Assembly (NCBI RefSeq): GCF_000235425.2
Contig: NZ_KI912267.1
Coordinates: 1,353,290 to 1,417,289 of the forward strand
Reading direction: 5' to 3'
Source: Pseudofrankia saprophytica
GTDB taxonomy: Bacteria > Actinomycetota > Actinomycetes > Frankiales > Frankiaceae
DNA length: 64,000 bases
Positions 8,901 through 19,055 of this stretch are shown here, piece by piece. A program made the translations under genes and the position numbers. Under the pieces are notes generated by a model. It made no database searches. It had not been told where the DNA came from and worked only from the letters and a program-made list of their open reading frames with translations. Position 1 is the first letter of the stretch, and each line of letters starts with the position of its first letter.

Positions 8901-11900
8901 GGCCAGGTTCGGGTAGGCCGGAGTCGACGGTTCGATCGTCTTCTCGGGCAGGCCCAGTGCGTTGAACGTGTAGACGGTCGGATGGCCGTTGCCGTCGGTC
9001 AGCCGGGTCCGGTTACCCGCGGCGTCATAGCCCGCGCTGGTCGTGATCGACACTCCGGATGACGCCGGAACCGTGATCGTGCGTGGCTGGTTGAGTGCAT
9101 CGAACGTGAAGGTGCTGGTGTGGCCGTTCGGGTCGGTCTGCGAGGTGAGGTTGCCGGCCTCGTCGTAGCCGAACCCGGTCGTGCGCAGCTCGGTGTCGGT
9201 GTCCGAGTAGTCCGCGGTGCCAGTCAGCCGGCCAGCCCGGTCATAGGTCGAGCGGGCCTGGCGGCCCAGCGGGTCGGTCGTCTCCATGAGCCGGCCGGCG
9301 TCGTCGTAGCCGTAGCTGGTCGTCTTGCCGGCCTCGTCGGTCGTCTCGACCAGATCGCCGACGTTGTTGTAGGCCGACACCACCGACGCGCCGCTGCCGA
9401 AGTTCGACGGACGCAGAACCCGGGTGACCTCACCGGCGTCGTCATGGTCGTAGTAGGTCGTGAACGCGGCGAGCGGGCTGCGCTCGGTGGTAGACGAGGC
9501 CCAGCGCCGGTCCAGGTCGTCGTAGGCATAGATCGTCCACGCGCCGTTCTGGTCGACCGTGTCCAGGAGGTTCCCGGTGTCGTCGTAGACCATCCGCGTC
9601 ACACCGGCATCGGGCGCCCCGGTGACCTGTGGGTCGGTGACCGCGACCGGGCGGTTGCGCCTGTCGTAGGTGGTGGTCGTCGTCTGGCCACGCAGGTCGG
9701 TGTGGGTCAGGACGTTGCCCTTGGCGTCGTATGTCCACGACTCGGTCGGCACGATCGGCGACCCGCCGGGTGGGGTGTAGGACGGGTGAGTGGTCTCGGT
9801 GGCATGGCCGAGCTCGTCGTAGGCGGTGGTGGTCACCTCGCCGCGGGCGTCGCGGGTGTCGGTCACCTCGCCGAACGTGTTGTAGCCCACGGCACTGGTC
9901 GGGTTCTCGTCGGACGCGGCGCCGCCGTTCTCCTCAACCGCCACCTCGGGATACGTCGTCTCCGACACCCGGCCAGCCGGGTCCGCCAGGTAGCTCGTCG
10001 TGAACGCCGGATCCGGCGAGCCGAGCGGGTCATGGCCACGCGGGTCGGTGACACCGGTCAGGACGCCGCGCTGGTCGCGGCTGTAGTTCGTCGTGAACGC
10101 GTCCGGGCCGTCGCCGTGAACTGTCGACCAGGCCACGCGGTTCGCGTCGTCGTAGCCGATCTCGGCGGCCGTCGCCTCGTTCTCGCCGGTACCGGTCGTC
10201 GTCGCGGCCAGGTTGCCGTTGGCGTCGTAGCCATAGGAGGTCCAGCGGTTGACGCCGCCCTCGTCCTGGGCGACCCGGTTGGGCAGGCCGTCGGGGTTGT
10301 AGTACGTCTTGGTCCAGCGCTGCCAGTTGGCGGTGCCGGTGTCGGTCTCGTGGCCGGTGCCGTCGTAGTAGTGGACCTCGAGGGTGATGTCGCGGGTGTC
10401 GGTGTCGGACAGTTCGCCGATGGTGAAGTCCGGGTTGTGGTAGCCCTTGAGGATCTTCTGGTGGAGCAGGCCGTCGTGGAAGTAGACCAGCTCGGTTGTA
10501 CGGCCGAGGGTGTCGGTGACGGCGGCGAGCCGGCCGGCCGGGTCGTAGGCCCGTGACTCCAGCAGCACGTCACGAGGCGAGGAGCCCGCGACCGGGTCGT
10601 CGACGAAGTCCTTCAACGTCGTCGTCGCAAGCTGGTCGCGGGGGGTGTAGGTGAACTCGGTGACGGCGCCGTTCGGGTCGGTGGACGAGGCGACGTTGCC
10701 GTTGCCGTCGTAGGTGACCGTGCTGGTCGCCTCCACGTCCGTGCCCGCCGCCACGGTCGTGGCTACCCGCCGGTTGGCGTCGTCATAGTCGAACGTCGTC
10801 GTGCGCGCCTCGTCGCCGCCGGTGGCGTCAGAAAGGACGGTCTCGGTGATGTTGCCGTTCGTGTCGAAGCTGTTCGTCGTCACCCGGGTGTGGGTGACCG
10901 ACGTGATCGGGTTGGTCACGCCGGGCTCGGTCGTCGTCGCGACGGCGCCCAGCTCCGAGTAGGTGTAGGTGGTCGTCAGCCCGCCGGGGTAGGTGTCGGA
11001 GATCTCCGTCGACGTGAGACGTCGTCCGAGTTCGTCGTAGGTGTATTCGTGTGTGAGGCCGACCGGGTCGGTGTCGCCGCGCAGGTCGCCCTTCGAGTCG
11101 TAGGCGTATGTCGTCGTCTTGCCGGCCGCGTCGGTACTGGTGGCGAGCATGCCCGCGGGCATGGTCTCGCCGCCGACCGCCGCCTCGGCACCCGTCGTGT
11201 AGGTCGCGGTGGTGGTGCGGCCGGAGGGGAAGTCGTCGGTAGACGGCGCGGTGGTGGTCACCAGCTGGCCGTGGCTGTCGTACTCGTAGGTGGTGAGGTA
11301 GGTGTCGTCGTCGGGGGCGGCGGAGTTGCCGTTGCGGTAGGCGATGACCTGGTCGGTGCGTGGGTCGCCGGGTGGGCCCTCGAAGTAGTCCCAGTACTCG
11401 CTGACGGTCCAGTCGTCCGCCCGTGGGGTCCGCTTGGCGAGGACGTTGCCGTGGTCGTCGTAGTCCTGCTCGACCGTGTGGTTGTTCTCGTCGACGGTCT
11501 CGGTGAGGTAGCCGTCGTCGTTGTAGGTGTAGCGCTGCGAGCCGGCGTAGTCGGTGCGGGTGACCAGCTGGCCCCAGGCGGAGTACTCCCAGACGGTGCT
11601 GTCGCCGTTCGGGCTGATCGTGCGCACCAGGGTCGTCGGGTCGGACTGCAGCTCCTGGAACCGGGTGCGGTCGCCCTCGCCGTTCTCGCTCCAGGCGACG
11701 GTGCCGTTCGGGTTGTAGCCGATCTTCGCGGTGATGTTGCCCTCAGGCAGGGTGATCTCGGTGAGCCGGCCGTCGTCGTTGTAGTCGTACTCGGTCGGAT
11801 CCGGGCTCTGCGGGCCGGTGACGGTCTCCAGATTGTTGCCGTCGTAGGTGTAGGTCCAGCTCAGCGGGCCGGAGTGTGCCGCGACCGACGGGGTCTCGAC

Positions 11901-14900
11901 CGTCTCGACGTGCCGGCCGTCACCCGTCCAGGTGAATTCCAGTGACCGGTGCGTCGTCTGGTTCGTCGCCGAGGTGAGCTGCGCGCTGGTGTTGTAGGCG
12001 TACTCGACCCGGTTGCCCACCGGGTCCGTCGTCGAGACCAGCCGGCCGTCGGAGCGGAACGCCGAGGACAGGCCGCCCTTCTGCGTCAGCGTCGTCGCCG
12101 CCGAGACGGTGACGTCGTCGATCCGGCCCACCCCGCCGGCGGACTCGGCGAACGGGCCGGCCCGGCCGCCGTAGAGCAGGGCGGGGTCGTCGGCGGTCAT
12201 GATCTCGGTGCCGTTGCGGTACACCCGGATCGACGTCCCAGCGGTGACGATCTTCATGGTGTCGGCGGCGGTGCAGCACTGGCCGGTGGCGTCGGAGACG
12301 ACGGAGTCGACTCCCTCGACCGTCTTGACCAGCAGCCACTGGTTCGTCGACGGGCTGGCCTTCAGGCGCCAGTAGTTGTCCTCGTCCACGGCCCGGAACG
12401 CCAGGCCCAGGCCGTTCTGGGCGACCGGCATCATGAACGTGAAAGTCCCGTCGGGAGCGGCACCGATCGTGCTCATCGTCCGGCCGGACGCCGACACGGC
12501 ACGGGCCCGGTTGGTGTCGGTGCCCCAGGTGCCGCCGCTGTCGACCCAGCCCTCGCCGTCGTCGGTCGAGCCCAGCCCGGAGGTGGAGTTCGGGTTGGTG
12601 AAGCTGTCCCGGTGCTGGTCAGGGGTGATCACCAGCGAGTCGACACGGCCCGCACCGGTGGCGACACCGAACAGGCCAGCTCTCGTCGCCGTAGCCACGT
12701 AGCTGTCAGTCACCGTGCCGACCACTCGGTCGTTCCGGTAGACCGCGATGGTGTTGCCGGACATCCGCACGCCATAGGTGTCGCCCGGGTCGCAGCACGC
12801 CCCTGTGTACGTCGCGACCACCGAAGGGAAACCGAAGCTGCGTTTCGCCAGGACAAGGGCGTTCGTCGACGGCTGGACGTACAACATCCACATGTTGTCG
12901 ACGTCCTGCACCCGGAACGACACCCCGAGGTAGTCCTGGGCGACCGGCGCGGAGAACTGGACCGTTCCATCCGACGGCGCCGGCATGACCGCGACGCTGC
13001 GCGAAAAACCACCGGCGGTCGTCAGGTAGGCCTCGCCGTCCTGGACACCCCACGTGCCGGCGAGGATCTCCCAGCTCTCGCCGGTGTCGGTCGCGCCGAG
13101 CACGCTCGTCGAGTTCGGGACGGTGAACGACGCGATCCTGGGCTTCGAGGCCTGCAGGAACGCGTACTGGCCGCGCGGCGAGTCATAGGTGCCATCCCCG
13201 CCCCGGCCGAACACGTTGCGCTGGCCGTCGCCGTAGCGGACCTGCATGTCACCCGCGCCCTTCGGCACCGGGGTGACCGCGGTGTCGAATGACGACGTCC
13301 AGCCGACGCCGAAGATCCCATCGGCCGGGTCGGAACTGTTGTAGGTGCGGGTCACTTCCATGCTGGGACCGGCGCCCTTGATCACGGCGTCGGTCACCGA
13401 CGCCGTGTAGTTCTGCGTCATCGGATGCACCTGTGCCACCGACGGCACATACGGGTTCCAGCCGAAGTCCCCGGCGTCGCCGTTGTAGTTCACCGGCTCG
13501 AACGCGAGCGGCTGCGTCCACGGACTGGTGTGCGTGCCATCCTTGACCTGGCCGCGCCAGTAGTAGACGTGCCCCCAGGCCAGCGCGTCCCTGGGCGGTG
13601 ACCAGCTGTTCGACGCCTGCCAGCCCGACGTCCAACAGGTACCCGAGTTCGCGTCCGTCCCCGTGCACAGCTGGAACTGGTAGCTCATCGGGCTCGGGCC
13701 GCTGTCGGGGTCGACCCCGCTCAGGGTCAGCGGCGGCCGCAGCGACGCCACCGCCGTGCCCGACTCGGGCGACACCGCGGCGACGTACGGCGTCTGGTTG
13801 GTCGGGCTCGCCAGCGGGAGCTCGGTCGAGGCCATCGGCACGCCCTGGCCCGAGAACCAGGACGTCCCGGACTCCTCCATGTCCCACCGGATGTGATATG
13901 TCCCGGCGGACAGGCCGGTCAGGCTGACCGACGCGGTGAGGTCGATCTGCTCACCCGGATCCACGTCGGTCGGGATCGTCGTCTGCAGGCCCTGGTGGAC
14001 GACCTCGGTCGTGTCCGAGCTGTTGTAGATGTGGTACGAGAGCTTGAAGTTCCCGTTCGCCGGCCAGGTGAACTGCCCACTGTTCGTCACCCGCACCACC
14101 ACCTGCCCGGGGCCCGACGTCGTCGGCTGCGAAAGCCACGTCGGCGTGCCCGACGGGTAGCCGTAGGTCGCGCCATACGGCGTCCAGTCGATGTCGAGAC
14201 GGGGCCGCAGGTCACTGCTCGGGACGGCCGGGTTGCAGGCACAGTCCGTCGACGCGAACTCCTTCAGCCAGCTCCCGGTGCTGTCCGACGTCACGATCGC
14301 CAGGCCGAAGTTCTGGTCCGGGTCGTGCGTCCAGGTGTTGGCCAACTTCCGCAGCCGCTGGTCGCCGCTGCCGATGAGCTCCTCGCCGTTCTTGCAGATC
14401 AGCCAGCCGGCATCGTGCGCGAACGACTTCGTCGCGACCTCGTCGCCGATCACCGCCCCCGGCCAGGTCATCGACGTGCCCCACCACGGCGCCTTCACCT
14501 CACGCAGCGACACCGGGTGCGCGATACAGCCACTCGCCGACGCCGTGTTGACCAGCCGTACCTTCGCGTCGACCACCGTCGCGTTCGCCAGCGCCGGGTC
14601 GTTCGGGAAACGCAGATAGCCGTGCAGGACGTCACCCGAGGCGACGCCGGCGCGGATCACGTCCGACGACGAGTAGTTCGTCGTCGGGTTCGCGCTCGAC
14701 ACGTAGGTGTCCTCGACGTCCGCGGTCACCTGGGTCAGCGTCGGGTCCACCCGCACCGGGAACACCCGGTCCTTCGCCGCCAGCCACCCGGTGTCGAGGT
14801 CCATCCGCAGCGCCGGCCGCCCGTCCGCCGTGGTCGTCAGGCTGTAGGCCACGCCGTCGGAGGTCGCTGCCATCCCGTCCGACGACGGCCGGCCGTCCGT

Positions 14901-15944
14901 CATGTAGCCGGCCGGGATGACCGCCCGGACCTTCTCGGCCCTGTCGACGAGGACGACCTGCCGGCCATCGACCTTCGCGGTCAGCCCGGTCAGCGCCAGC
15001 GGGTAGACCCAGCTCGTCGGCGCCGCCGCCGAGCCCAAGACCAGCACCTCCTTGAGGCCGCCGGCGGTCGGCACGAGCTCGAGGTCGGCGTCCTGCGCGA
15101 TCCCGGCGTAGGTCGCCGTCGAACCGTCCACCTTCGCCTCGACCGGCCGCGCACCCTCGACGCCGAACGCGACCGACGTCCCGTCACCGAGGTCGAGCCG
15201 GCCCAGCGCCGCGTCGTCGGCGCGCGCCGCGACCTCGGTCGACGTCTGGGTCGAGCGCGCCCGCAGCCTGCCCTTGTCCCCCACCACCAGCGCCGTGTCG
15301 ACACCGACCCAATCACCCTTGGCGTTCTTGAACCGGCTCGCGCCACCCAACGCCACCTCGGTCGTGTAGGTCCCGTCCCGGTTACGGAACACCTCCGCAT
15401 CGGCCGTCCGCAGCGACGGCACCTCCACCCGCCCTGCCCGCGCCCCCGTCGCCGGATCCGCCGCCGGCCGCTCGGGAACCACCAGCGTCGTGTCCCCGAA
15501 CCTCGCCTCCCGCGGCGCGGACCCGACCGCCGCCACCTCGGCCGCCGTCGGCGGCTTCGGCACGAACGGCTGCGCATGTAGAGGCTTCGGCTGCGTTCCG
15601 GTCGTTGGCACCGTGCCTGGTAGCTCCGTTACCTGGCTTCGGCCGCTCACCGGGCCGCCCCTGGCTCCGGCGTCCGCCTCGTTGGCTGGCACCAGATGCT
15701 CGCGGTCGGCCGCGCTTCCCGAGGTCGACTCCGGCAGCTTCACGTCGCTGTCGAGGAACGGGTTCTGCTCCGAGATCGGCACCAGGTTCGGATGCGTCAC
15801 CCGGTCCAGGACCACGAGCGCGACACCGGTCATGACCAGTACGGGAACGAGCAGCAACGCCACCCGGCGCAGCCACCGAGGCTGCCGCGCCAGACGGCGG
15901 CCAAACGACAGAGAGCGACGCGGGGAATGGTGCCGGCCGGTCAT
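5901..15944 (-). CDS. Giant Rhs/YD-repeat polymorphic toxin with HINT and C-terminal toxin domain
   Basis: 3347-aa protein; start at 15944 chosen for GGAG 5 nt upstream and an immediately following basic N-terminus. Order: one membrane segment (residues ~27-47); a DNRLRE-type region (~395); Ig-like and fibronectin-like regions (~590-830); a DUF6531-like region (TASVTDAVIKGAGPSMEVTR); two related laminin-G-like segments (~940-1280); dozens of YD/RHS repeats; the Rhs core (~2720-2815, ending NPLTNSDPTGL); a linker; a pretoxin HINT domain (~3098-3245, starting CSFAGATPVLMADG and ending ILVHN); and a final ~85-aa domain (GHALQRLEERGVSAEDA). The last resembles the small BECR/DUF4258 RNase-like toxins. 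The repeats form a shell around the toxin and HINT is expected to cleave it free. Likely exported or surface-anchored and used against competitors. Confidence 0.92.
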   Translation of the reverse strand: MTGRHHSPRRSLSFGRRLARQPRWLRRVALLLVPVLVMTGVALVVLDRVTHPNLVPISEQNPFLDSDVKLPESTSGSAADREHLVPANEADAGARGGPVSGRSQVTELPGTVPTTGTQPKPLHAQPFVPKPPTAAEVAAVGSAPREARFGDTTLVVPERPAADPATGARAGRVEVPSLRTADAEVFRNRDGTYTTEVALGGASRFKNAKGDWVGVDTALVVGDKGRLRARSTQTSTEVAARADDAALGRLDLGDGTSVAFGVEGARPVEAKVDGSTATYAGIAQDADLELVPTAGGLKEVLVLGSAAAPTSWVYPLALTGLTAKVDGRQVVLVDRAEKVRAVIPAGYMTDGRPSSDGMAATSDGVAYSLTTTADGRPALRMDLDTGWLAAKDRVFPVRVDPTLTQVTADVEDTYVSSANPTTNYSSSDVIRAGVASGDVLHGYLRFPNDPALANATVVDAKVRLVNTASASGCIAHPVSLREVKAPWWGTSMTWPGAVIGDEVATKSFAHDAGWLICKNGEELIGSGDQRLRKLANTWTHDPDQNFGLAIVTSDSTGSWLKEFASTDCACNPAVPSSDLRPRLDIDWTPYGATYGYPSGTPTWLSQPTTSGPGQVVVRVTNSGQFTWPANGNFKLSYHIYNSSDTTEVVHQGLQTTIPTDVDPGEQIDLTASVSLTGLSAGTYHIRWDMEESGTSWFSGQGVPMASTELPLASPTNQTPYVAAVSPESGTAVASLRPPLTLSGVDPDSGPSPMSYQFQLCTGTDANSGTCWTSGWQASNSWSPPRDALAWGHVYYWRGQVKDGTHTSPWTQPLAFEPVNYNGDAGDFGWNPYVPSVAQVHPMTQNYTASVTDAVIKGAGPSMEVTRTYNSSDPADGIFGVGWTSSFDTAVTPVPKGAGDMQVRYGDGQRNVFGRGGDGTYDSPRGQYAFLQASKPRIASFTVPNSTSVLGATDTGESWEILAGTWGVQDGEAYLTTAGGFSRSVAVMPAPSDGTVQFSAPVAQDYLGVSFRVQDVDNMWMLYVQPSTNALVLAKRSFGFPSVVATYTGACCDPGDTYGVRMSGNTIAVYRNDRVVGTVTDSYVATATRAGLFGVATGAGRVDSLVITPDQHRDSFTNPNSTSGLGSTDDGEGWVDSGGTWGTDTNRARAVSASGRTMSTIGAAPDGTFTFMMPVAQNGLGLAFRAVDEDNYWRLKASPSTNQWLLVKTVEGVDSVVSDATGQCCTAADTMKIVTAGTSIRVYRNGTEIMTADDPALLYGGRAGPFAESAGGVGRIDDVTVSAATTLTQKGGLSSAFRSDGRLVSTTDPVGNRVEYAYNTSAQLTSATNQTTHRSLEFTWTGDGRHVETVETPSVAAHSGPLSWTYTYDGNNLETVTGPQSPDPTEYDYNDDGRLTEITLPEGNITAKIGYNPNGTVAWSENGEGDRTRFQELQSDPTTLVRTISPNGDSTVWEYSAWGQLVTRTDYAGSQRYTYNDDGYLTETVDENNHTVEQDYDDHGNVLAKRTPRADDWTVSEYWDYFEGPPGDPRTDQVIAYRNGNSAAPDDDTYLTTYEYDSHGQLVTTTAPSTDDFPSGRTTTATYTTGAEAAVGGETMPAGMLATSTDAAGKTTTYAYDSKGDLRGDTDPVGLTHEYTYDELGRRLTSTEISDTYPGGLTTTYTYSELGAVATTTEPGVTNPITSVTHTRVTTNSFDTNGNITETVLSDATGGDEARTTTFDYDDANRRVATTVAAGTDVEATSTVTYDGNGNVASSTDPNGAVTEFTYTPRDQLATTTLKDFVDDPVAGSSPRDVLLESRAYDPAGRLAAVTDTLGRTTELVYFHDGLLHQKILKGYHNPDFTIGELSDTDTRDITLEVHYYDGTGHETDTGTANWQRWTKTYYNPDGLPNRVAQDEGGVNRWTSYGYDANGNLAATTTGTGENEATAAEIGYDDANRVAWSTVHGDGPDAFTTNYSRDQRGVLTGVTDPRGHDPLGSPDPAFTTSYLADPAGRVSETTYPEVAVEENGGAASDENPTSAVGYNTFGEVTDTRDARGEVTTTAYDELGHATETTHPSYTPPGGSPIVPTESWTYDAKGNVLTHTDLRGQTTTTTYDRRNRPVAVTDPQVTGAPDAGVTRMVYDDTGNLLDTVDQNGAWTIYAYDDLDRRWASSTTERSPLAAFTTYYDHDDAGEVTRVLRPSNFGSGASVVSAYNNVGDLVETTDEAGKTTSYGYDDAGRLMETTDPLGRQARSTYDRAGRLTGTADYSDTDTELRTTGFGYDEAGNLTSQTDPNGHTSTFTFDALNQPRTITVPASSGVSITTSAGYDAAGNRTRLTDGNGHPTVYTFNALGLPEKTIEPSTPAYPNLADRTWQATYDSGGLPVTLAEPGGVTRSATYDELGRLTLETGSGSGVTGAARSMGYDLAGNLTSVGSAAGDEEFSYNDRGLLQDSWGDLGGSSFTYDEDGRLSQRADGSTWSNYDYDARGLLSAVDGGATSGTRVYDYDDAGQLTSVDYHGGTGAIRTFDYDQLGRITSDTLTGPSGTLRTQSYGYDDNDNLTSTTISGPGVAGAGTQSYGYDWANRLTSWTNQASATTAYGWDGAGNRISAGGTSATYDARNRLVSNGSTTYAYTARGTLTTKTAGANVTTTVFDAFDRLVSHTVGTTTTSYTYDGLDRIATRTHGGAYNFLYNGVEKEPSTDGTSAFARGPDGALIGAGTGSGDWVTLENAHGDVAAAFTTDGASVTESRSYDPFGTPQGPVSTDLQVGFQGNWTDPDTHLVAAQARWYDPTTATFLSRDTFPLPWTGTAADNRYTYAAANPLTNSDPTGLVSDPKVAAQQMAVMSAKIDNKQKEQAAAQKQAVQQSRADAELWAGIAAAVAYKNAYMAKYPGLPPKAYDEMIALGQDGDQKWIAGVNAYNAMNAAKLAVLDTVRLTEQWDREQSAAAAVRANTATVLDTVKLTEQWDQQQRATAASNTTTPAQLDQYAKTLGTAPAASGNRQVCGTYAGSNQCLREYDLPTWLFDLGWGTCDFGKYGHCDDQDPNHFSKYYKAWSDKDCHGALQCGAVIAASVLVPIPGAGGVGVGQDLAAAGKLLIRGGEGGAAAARAGEGAAARVGDDLVHACSFAGATPVLMADGTTKPIDQIQVGDKVLATDPETGEQKPETVTHIWIHHDQLTDLDLADGTVLTTTEDHPYWSADDQRFEPASELAPGENVLQANDRVVAVTGLQPITAHDGLAYNLSVHEIHTYHVGNDEILVHNACGDLTHAADCYCNWGEPVIPRPNVAGPADEFTGHALQRLEERGVSAEDASAVLGKEPFSYRHEGQWKLGYYDPNSKVFVAKTIDGNINTVMTDVEQAYVNRLQGER

Positions 15945-17128
15945 CACAACTCCGAACGCGTACAGGGAACAGGCACGAGCCACGCAGAACACGACCGATA
16001 GGCAGGGCCACAGCCCCACGGTCATACGCATCCGGTCCGATCAAGGTGACCTCGCCGAAGGCAGGCGGAATAGGCACGGCAGGCCCGCCGAACTACGCGC
16101 ACCACGAAGTACGGATCGCGGGAGAGCCTGGCCGCACCGGCCACGGGGCATCCGGATGCGACAACACCTGCCACCGGCAGGCGATAAAAGCCGACGACAA
16201 CGTCGGCGACCTGCCCGGACACCAGCCAACGAACGGCCGACGATATGCAGGGCAGCGCAGATCAGCTAAGGGGACGGCGGAGGTAACGACGAGAGGCCGG
16301 CACAGCGCCGTGCACAGCAAGAACCCCCACCAGCGCCCCGGATGAATCCAGAGAGACCAGCAGGAGAACGACAGCCACACCCACGCGACCGAAGCCACGC
16401 GGGCGGTGCGCCGGGAAGCATCGCACGCTTCACAGCACACTCACAAGTAGTTCCCATACATCCCTGTAGAGGATCAACATCGGCAGCCAGGAACCCTGCC
16501 ACCTCAAAGGAACCAGGTGCGCGGCTACCACCCACAGAGGCAGTCAGTCAACGGCAGGAATAACTAGTCCGATCACTGATTGCCTCCAGGTTTCGTTACG
16601 GAGAGCGAGCGTCGCTACTCAGCGAAACATCGGACCGGACGCACACAGAAAGAGACACCGCACTCACGGCCGAGTGCGGGATTTCTCGCCAACCGCTGGT
16701 CAGACCGTCGACGGTCTGCCATAGTGGCTCACCGATCCCAGAAGTCCTCGCGCCACGAGCGCCATAACCCGGATACGCCCATCCCGAGAACCCGCCAGAC
16801 ATGGCTGGGTAGACAAGGCTGCCCGAACCCGTTCAGCCCGCGAAGCCCCACGGTCGTCAGGCCCCATCGACCGCCCGGCCATACCGCATAGCGCCCTGAC
16901 AACGCGCCCGGCCATTCCGCCCGCCGGGCACTTCGGCCTGCCTACCAGCCGCCGCAGCACACTGCCAGGCGACAGACGAGACCATAAGAGCCTTCACGCC
17001 GGCGAAGCCGGACCAGTCACCGTCCACCGCCGGAACGGCCACCTCACGGCCTTTGCGGCCGGCAATGCCACGCCGCCGCCGCGAGGACGTGGTCTGCATC
17101 CATCGGAGACAGGAAGGAGCTGACGCGG
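15945..17128. other. 1.2-kb intergenic region with structured elements
   Basis: No convincing gene on either strand. It should hold the Rhs promoter (minus) and the promoter of the transglycosylase gene (plus). Two perfect inverted repeats stand close together at 16658-16679 and 16701-16718. They could belong to a small RNA or an operator-promoter region, but no transcript can be proven. Confidence 0.4.
16658..16718. promoter_or_regulatory. Hairpin plus perfect 18-bp palindrome
   Basis: CCGCACTC / GAGTGCGG forms an 8-bp stem with a 6-nt loop (16658-16679). The palindrome CAGACCGTCGACGGTCTG follows at 16701-16718 and is directly followed by a CATAGTGG stretch that could serve as a -10 region. 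A dimeric repressor site is a reasonable reading of the palindrome. No adjacent gene explains it. Confidence 0.4.
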
Positions 17129-18865
17129 GTGAGCCAGCACGACAGCCACCTCGCCGGGACAGACGAGCCAGCCCTCTCCCCGCCGTCAGCTCCCGAACAC
17201 GCAGCACCGCCCACGACCCCCGCACCGCCGGCCGTGCCAGACGATGCTGTCCGCGACCCGCAGCCCTCAGCCACCAAGGCCACCAGCCCCACCGCGGACA
17301 CCGCGGACACCGCCGACCCCAACGCCGCCTCCGCCGCCAGCATCAAGGACAGCCACGGCGCAAACCCCATAGACACCGGCCCCCAGATACCGGACGCCGA
17401 CGAGGCTCCACCCCGTCGACAGCGAGGCCGGCACCGCCGCCGCCAGTCACGGACACGCACGACCGGCCTGCTGCACGCCGTCGGCCTGCCCGCCCTCGGG
17501 ATCCCGGCCCTCCTCATCGCGCTGCTGTCCGGCGCCGACGCCCCCCTCGGCATCGGCAGCCACAGCACCTCGACCGCGCCACCCACCGCCAACAGCGGCT
17601 ACATCCTGCCGCCACTGGGTTCAGGTGCCCTACCGGTGAGCCTCACGACCGCGGACGGCGCCGACGCGACCAGTCAGGTCCCCACGGACAACCTCGCCAC
17701 CGCCGCCGCCTCCCCCGGCATCACCGGCGGCCTGATCCGGCTCACCGCCACCGAACGCCAGATCCCCGCCCGCGTCCTGACCGCCTACCAACAAGCCGCC
17801 AGCACCCTCACCACCGAACAGACCGGCTGCCACCTGCGCTGGCAACTCCTCGCCGGCATCGGCAAGATCGAAACCAACCACGCCACCGGCCGCACCATCA
17901 CCCCAGAAGGCACCATCACCCCCGCCATCGTCGGCCCCCGCCTCGACGGCGCAAGCGGCTTCGCCCGCATCCGCGACACCGACCACGGCACCCTCGACCA
18001 CGACACCACCTACGACCGCGCCGTCGGCCCGATGCAGTTCCTCCCCACCACCTGGACCAGCAGCGGCCGCGACGCCAACCACGACAACACCAAGAACCCG
18101 AACAACATCGACGACGCCACCCTCGCCGCCGGCAGCTACCTCTGCGCCTACCACCGCGACCTGTCCAACCCCACCGACCTCTACGCCGCGATCTACGCCT
18201 ACAACCCCTCCGACACCTACGTCCGCGCCGTCCTCGCCTGGACCACCGGCTACACCAACACCACCCCGATAACCACTCCCACGCCGGTCACCACGCCCGC
18301 CCCGACGCCAACCCCGATCCCGACCGCACCGACCACCACCACCGACCCGACGCCCTTCCCGATCATCAACCTGACGCCACGAACTACCCCGGCAGCCACA
18401 TCCGCCGAACCCACCGCGACGACGTCCACCTGCGCGCCGATCAGCCTGACAACCACCAGCCTCACCGCGACGACAGGCGCCACCACCCTCGACATCACCG
18501 GCCGCTACACCACCGCCACCGGCGCAGGGCCGACCGTCATCCACGCCGACGCCCGCGACACCACCGGCCACACCCTCACCACCACCGACACCACCCTCCC
18601 CACCACCCCACCGACCAGCCCTACCCTGCTCACCCGCCTCCCCCTCGACCACCTCACCACCCCCGGCCAGACCACCACCATCACCGTCACCCTCACCACC
18701 ACCCCGACCGGCTGCCCAACCCAAACCCTGGTCGCCCTGACCGTCACCGGCATCACCCGCCCAGGCACCCCTGCCTCGCCAACCCCCATCCTCAGCAGCC
18801 CAGCAGCACGCACACCGACCAGCCCAAGCCCCGAAACTCCGACCTCGACCCCGACGACGCCATGA
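17129..18865 (+). CDS. Membrane-anchored lysozyme-like transglycosylase
   Basis: GTG start with AGGAAGGAG about 9 nt upstream. The 578-aa product has a Pro/Ala/Thr-rich cytoplasmic tail of ~110 residues and a basic stretch (PPRRQRGRHRRRQSRTR). One membrane segment follows (~112-133), then an extracellular SLT/lysozyme-like domain. The catalytic Glu lies in QLLAGIGKIETNHA (~residue 248), with the family motif VGPMQFLPTTW downstream and YNPSDTYVRAVLAW at the domain end. The last ~200 residues are Thr/Pro-rich with repeated TTTPTP stretches, suited to spanning the cell wall. Role inferred: peptidoglycan cleavage during growth or remodelling. Confidence 0.88.
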   Translation: MSQHDSHLAGTDEPALSPPSAPEHAAPPTTPAPPAVPDDAVRDPQPSATKATSPTADTADTADPNAASAASIKDSHGANPIDTGPQIPDADEAPPRRQRGRHRRRQSRTRTTGLLHAVGLPALGIPALLIALLSGADAPLGIGSHSTSTAPPTANSGYILPPLGSGALPVSLTTADGADATSQVPTDNLATAAASPGITGGLIRLTATERQIPARVLTAYQQAASTLTTEQTGCHLRWQLLAGIGKIETNHATGRTITPEGTITPAIVGPRLDGASGFARIRDTDHGTLDHDTTYDRAVGPMQFLPTTWTSSGRDANHDNTKNPNNIDDATLAAGSYLCAYHRDLSNPTDLYAAIYAYNPSDTYVRAVLAWTTGYTNTTPITTPTPVTTPAPTPTPIPTAPTTTTDPTPFPIINLTPRTTPAATSAEPTATTSTCAPISLTTTSLTATTGATTLDITGRYTTATGAGPTVIHADARDTTGHTLTTTDTTLPTTPPTSPTLLTRLPLDHLTTPGQTTTITVTLTTTPTGCPTQTLVALTVTGITRPGTPASPTPILSSPAARTPTSPSPETPTSTPTTP

Positions 18866-19055
18866 CCACCACCCTGCTGGCCCCTTTCTCGCCGGTCGTC
18901 CGCGACGCCCGCGGACCGCAGGTCTCACGGTGAAATGAAGATCTTTCAGCTTGGCTCGATGCAACACCACCCATCCGATCGGGTCCTCGCCGCCACGAGA
19001 GCAGTCACCCGGCAGCACCGTCGAATCTCCTCGCGCCGAACCGTCGAGCGCGTGA

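Noticed and set aside
7573-15835. Many long plus-strand open frames within the Rhs gene
   Set aside because: They are antisense shadows of the YD-repeat coding sequence; the minus frame has all domain motifs.
15945-16031. 29-residue N-terminal extension of the Rhs protein from ATG 16031
   Set aside because: Start at 15944 has a good ribosome-binding site and a better basic N-terminus before the membrane segment.
17630-19018. 462-codon minus-strand open frame over the transglycosylase gene
   Set aside because: Gly/Val-rich antisense shadow of a Thr/Ala/Pro-rich gene; no motif or ribosome-binding site.
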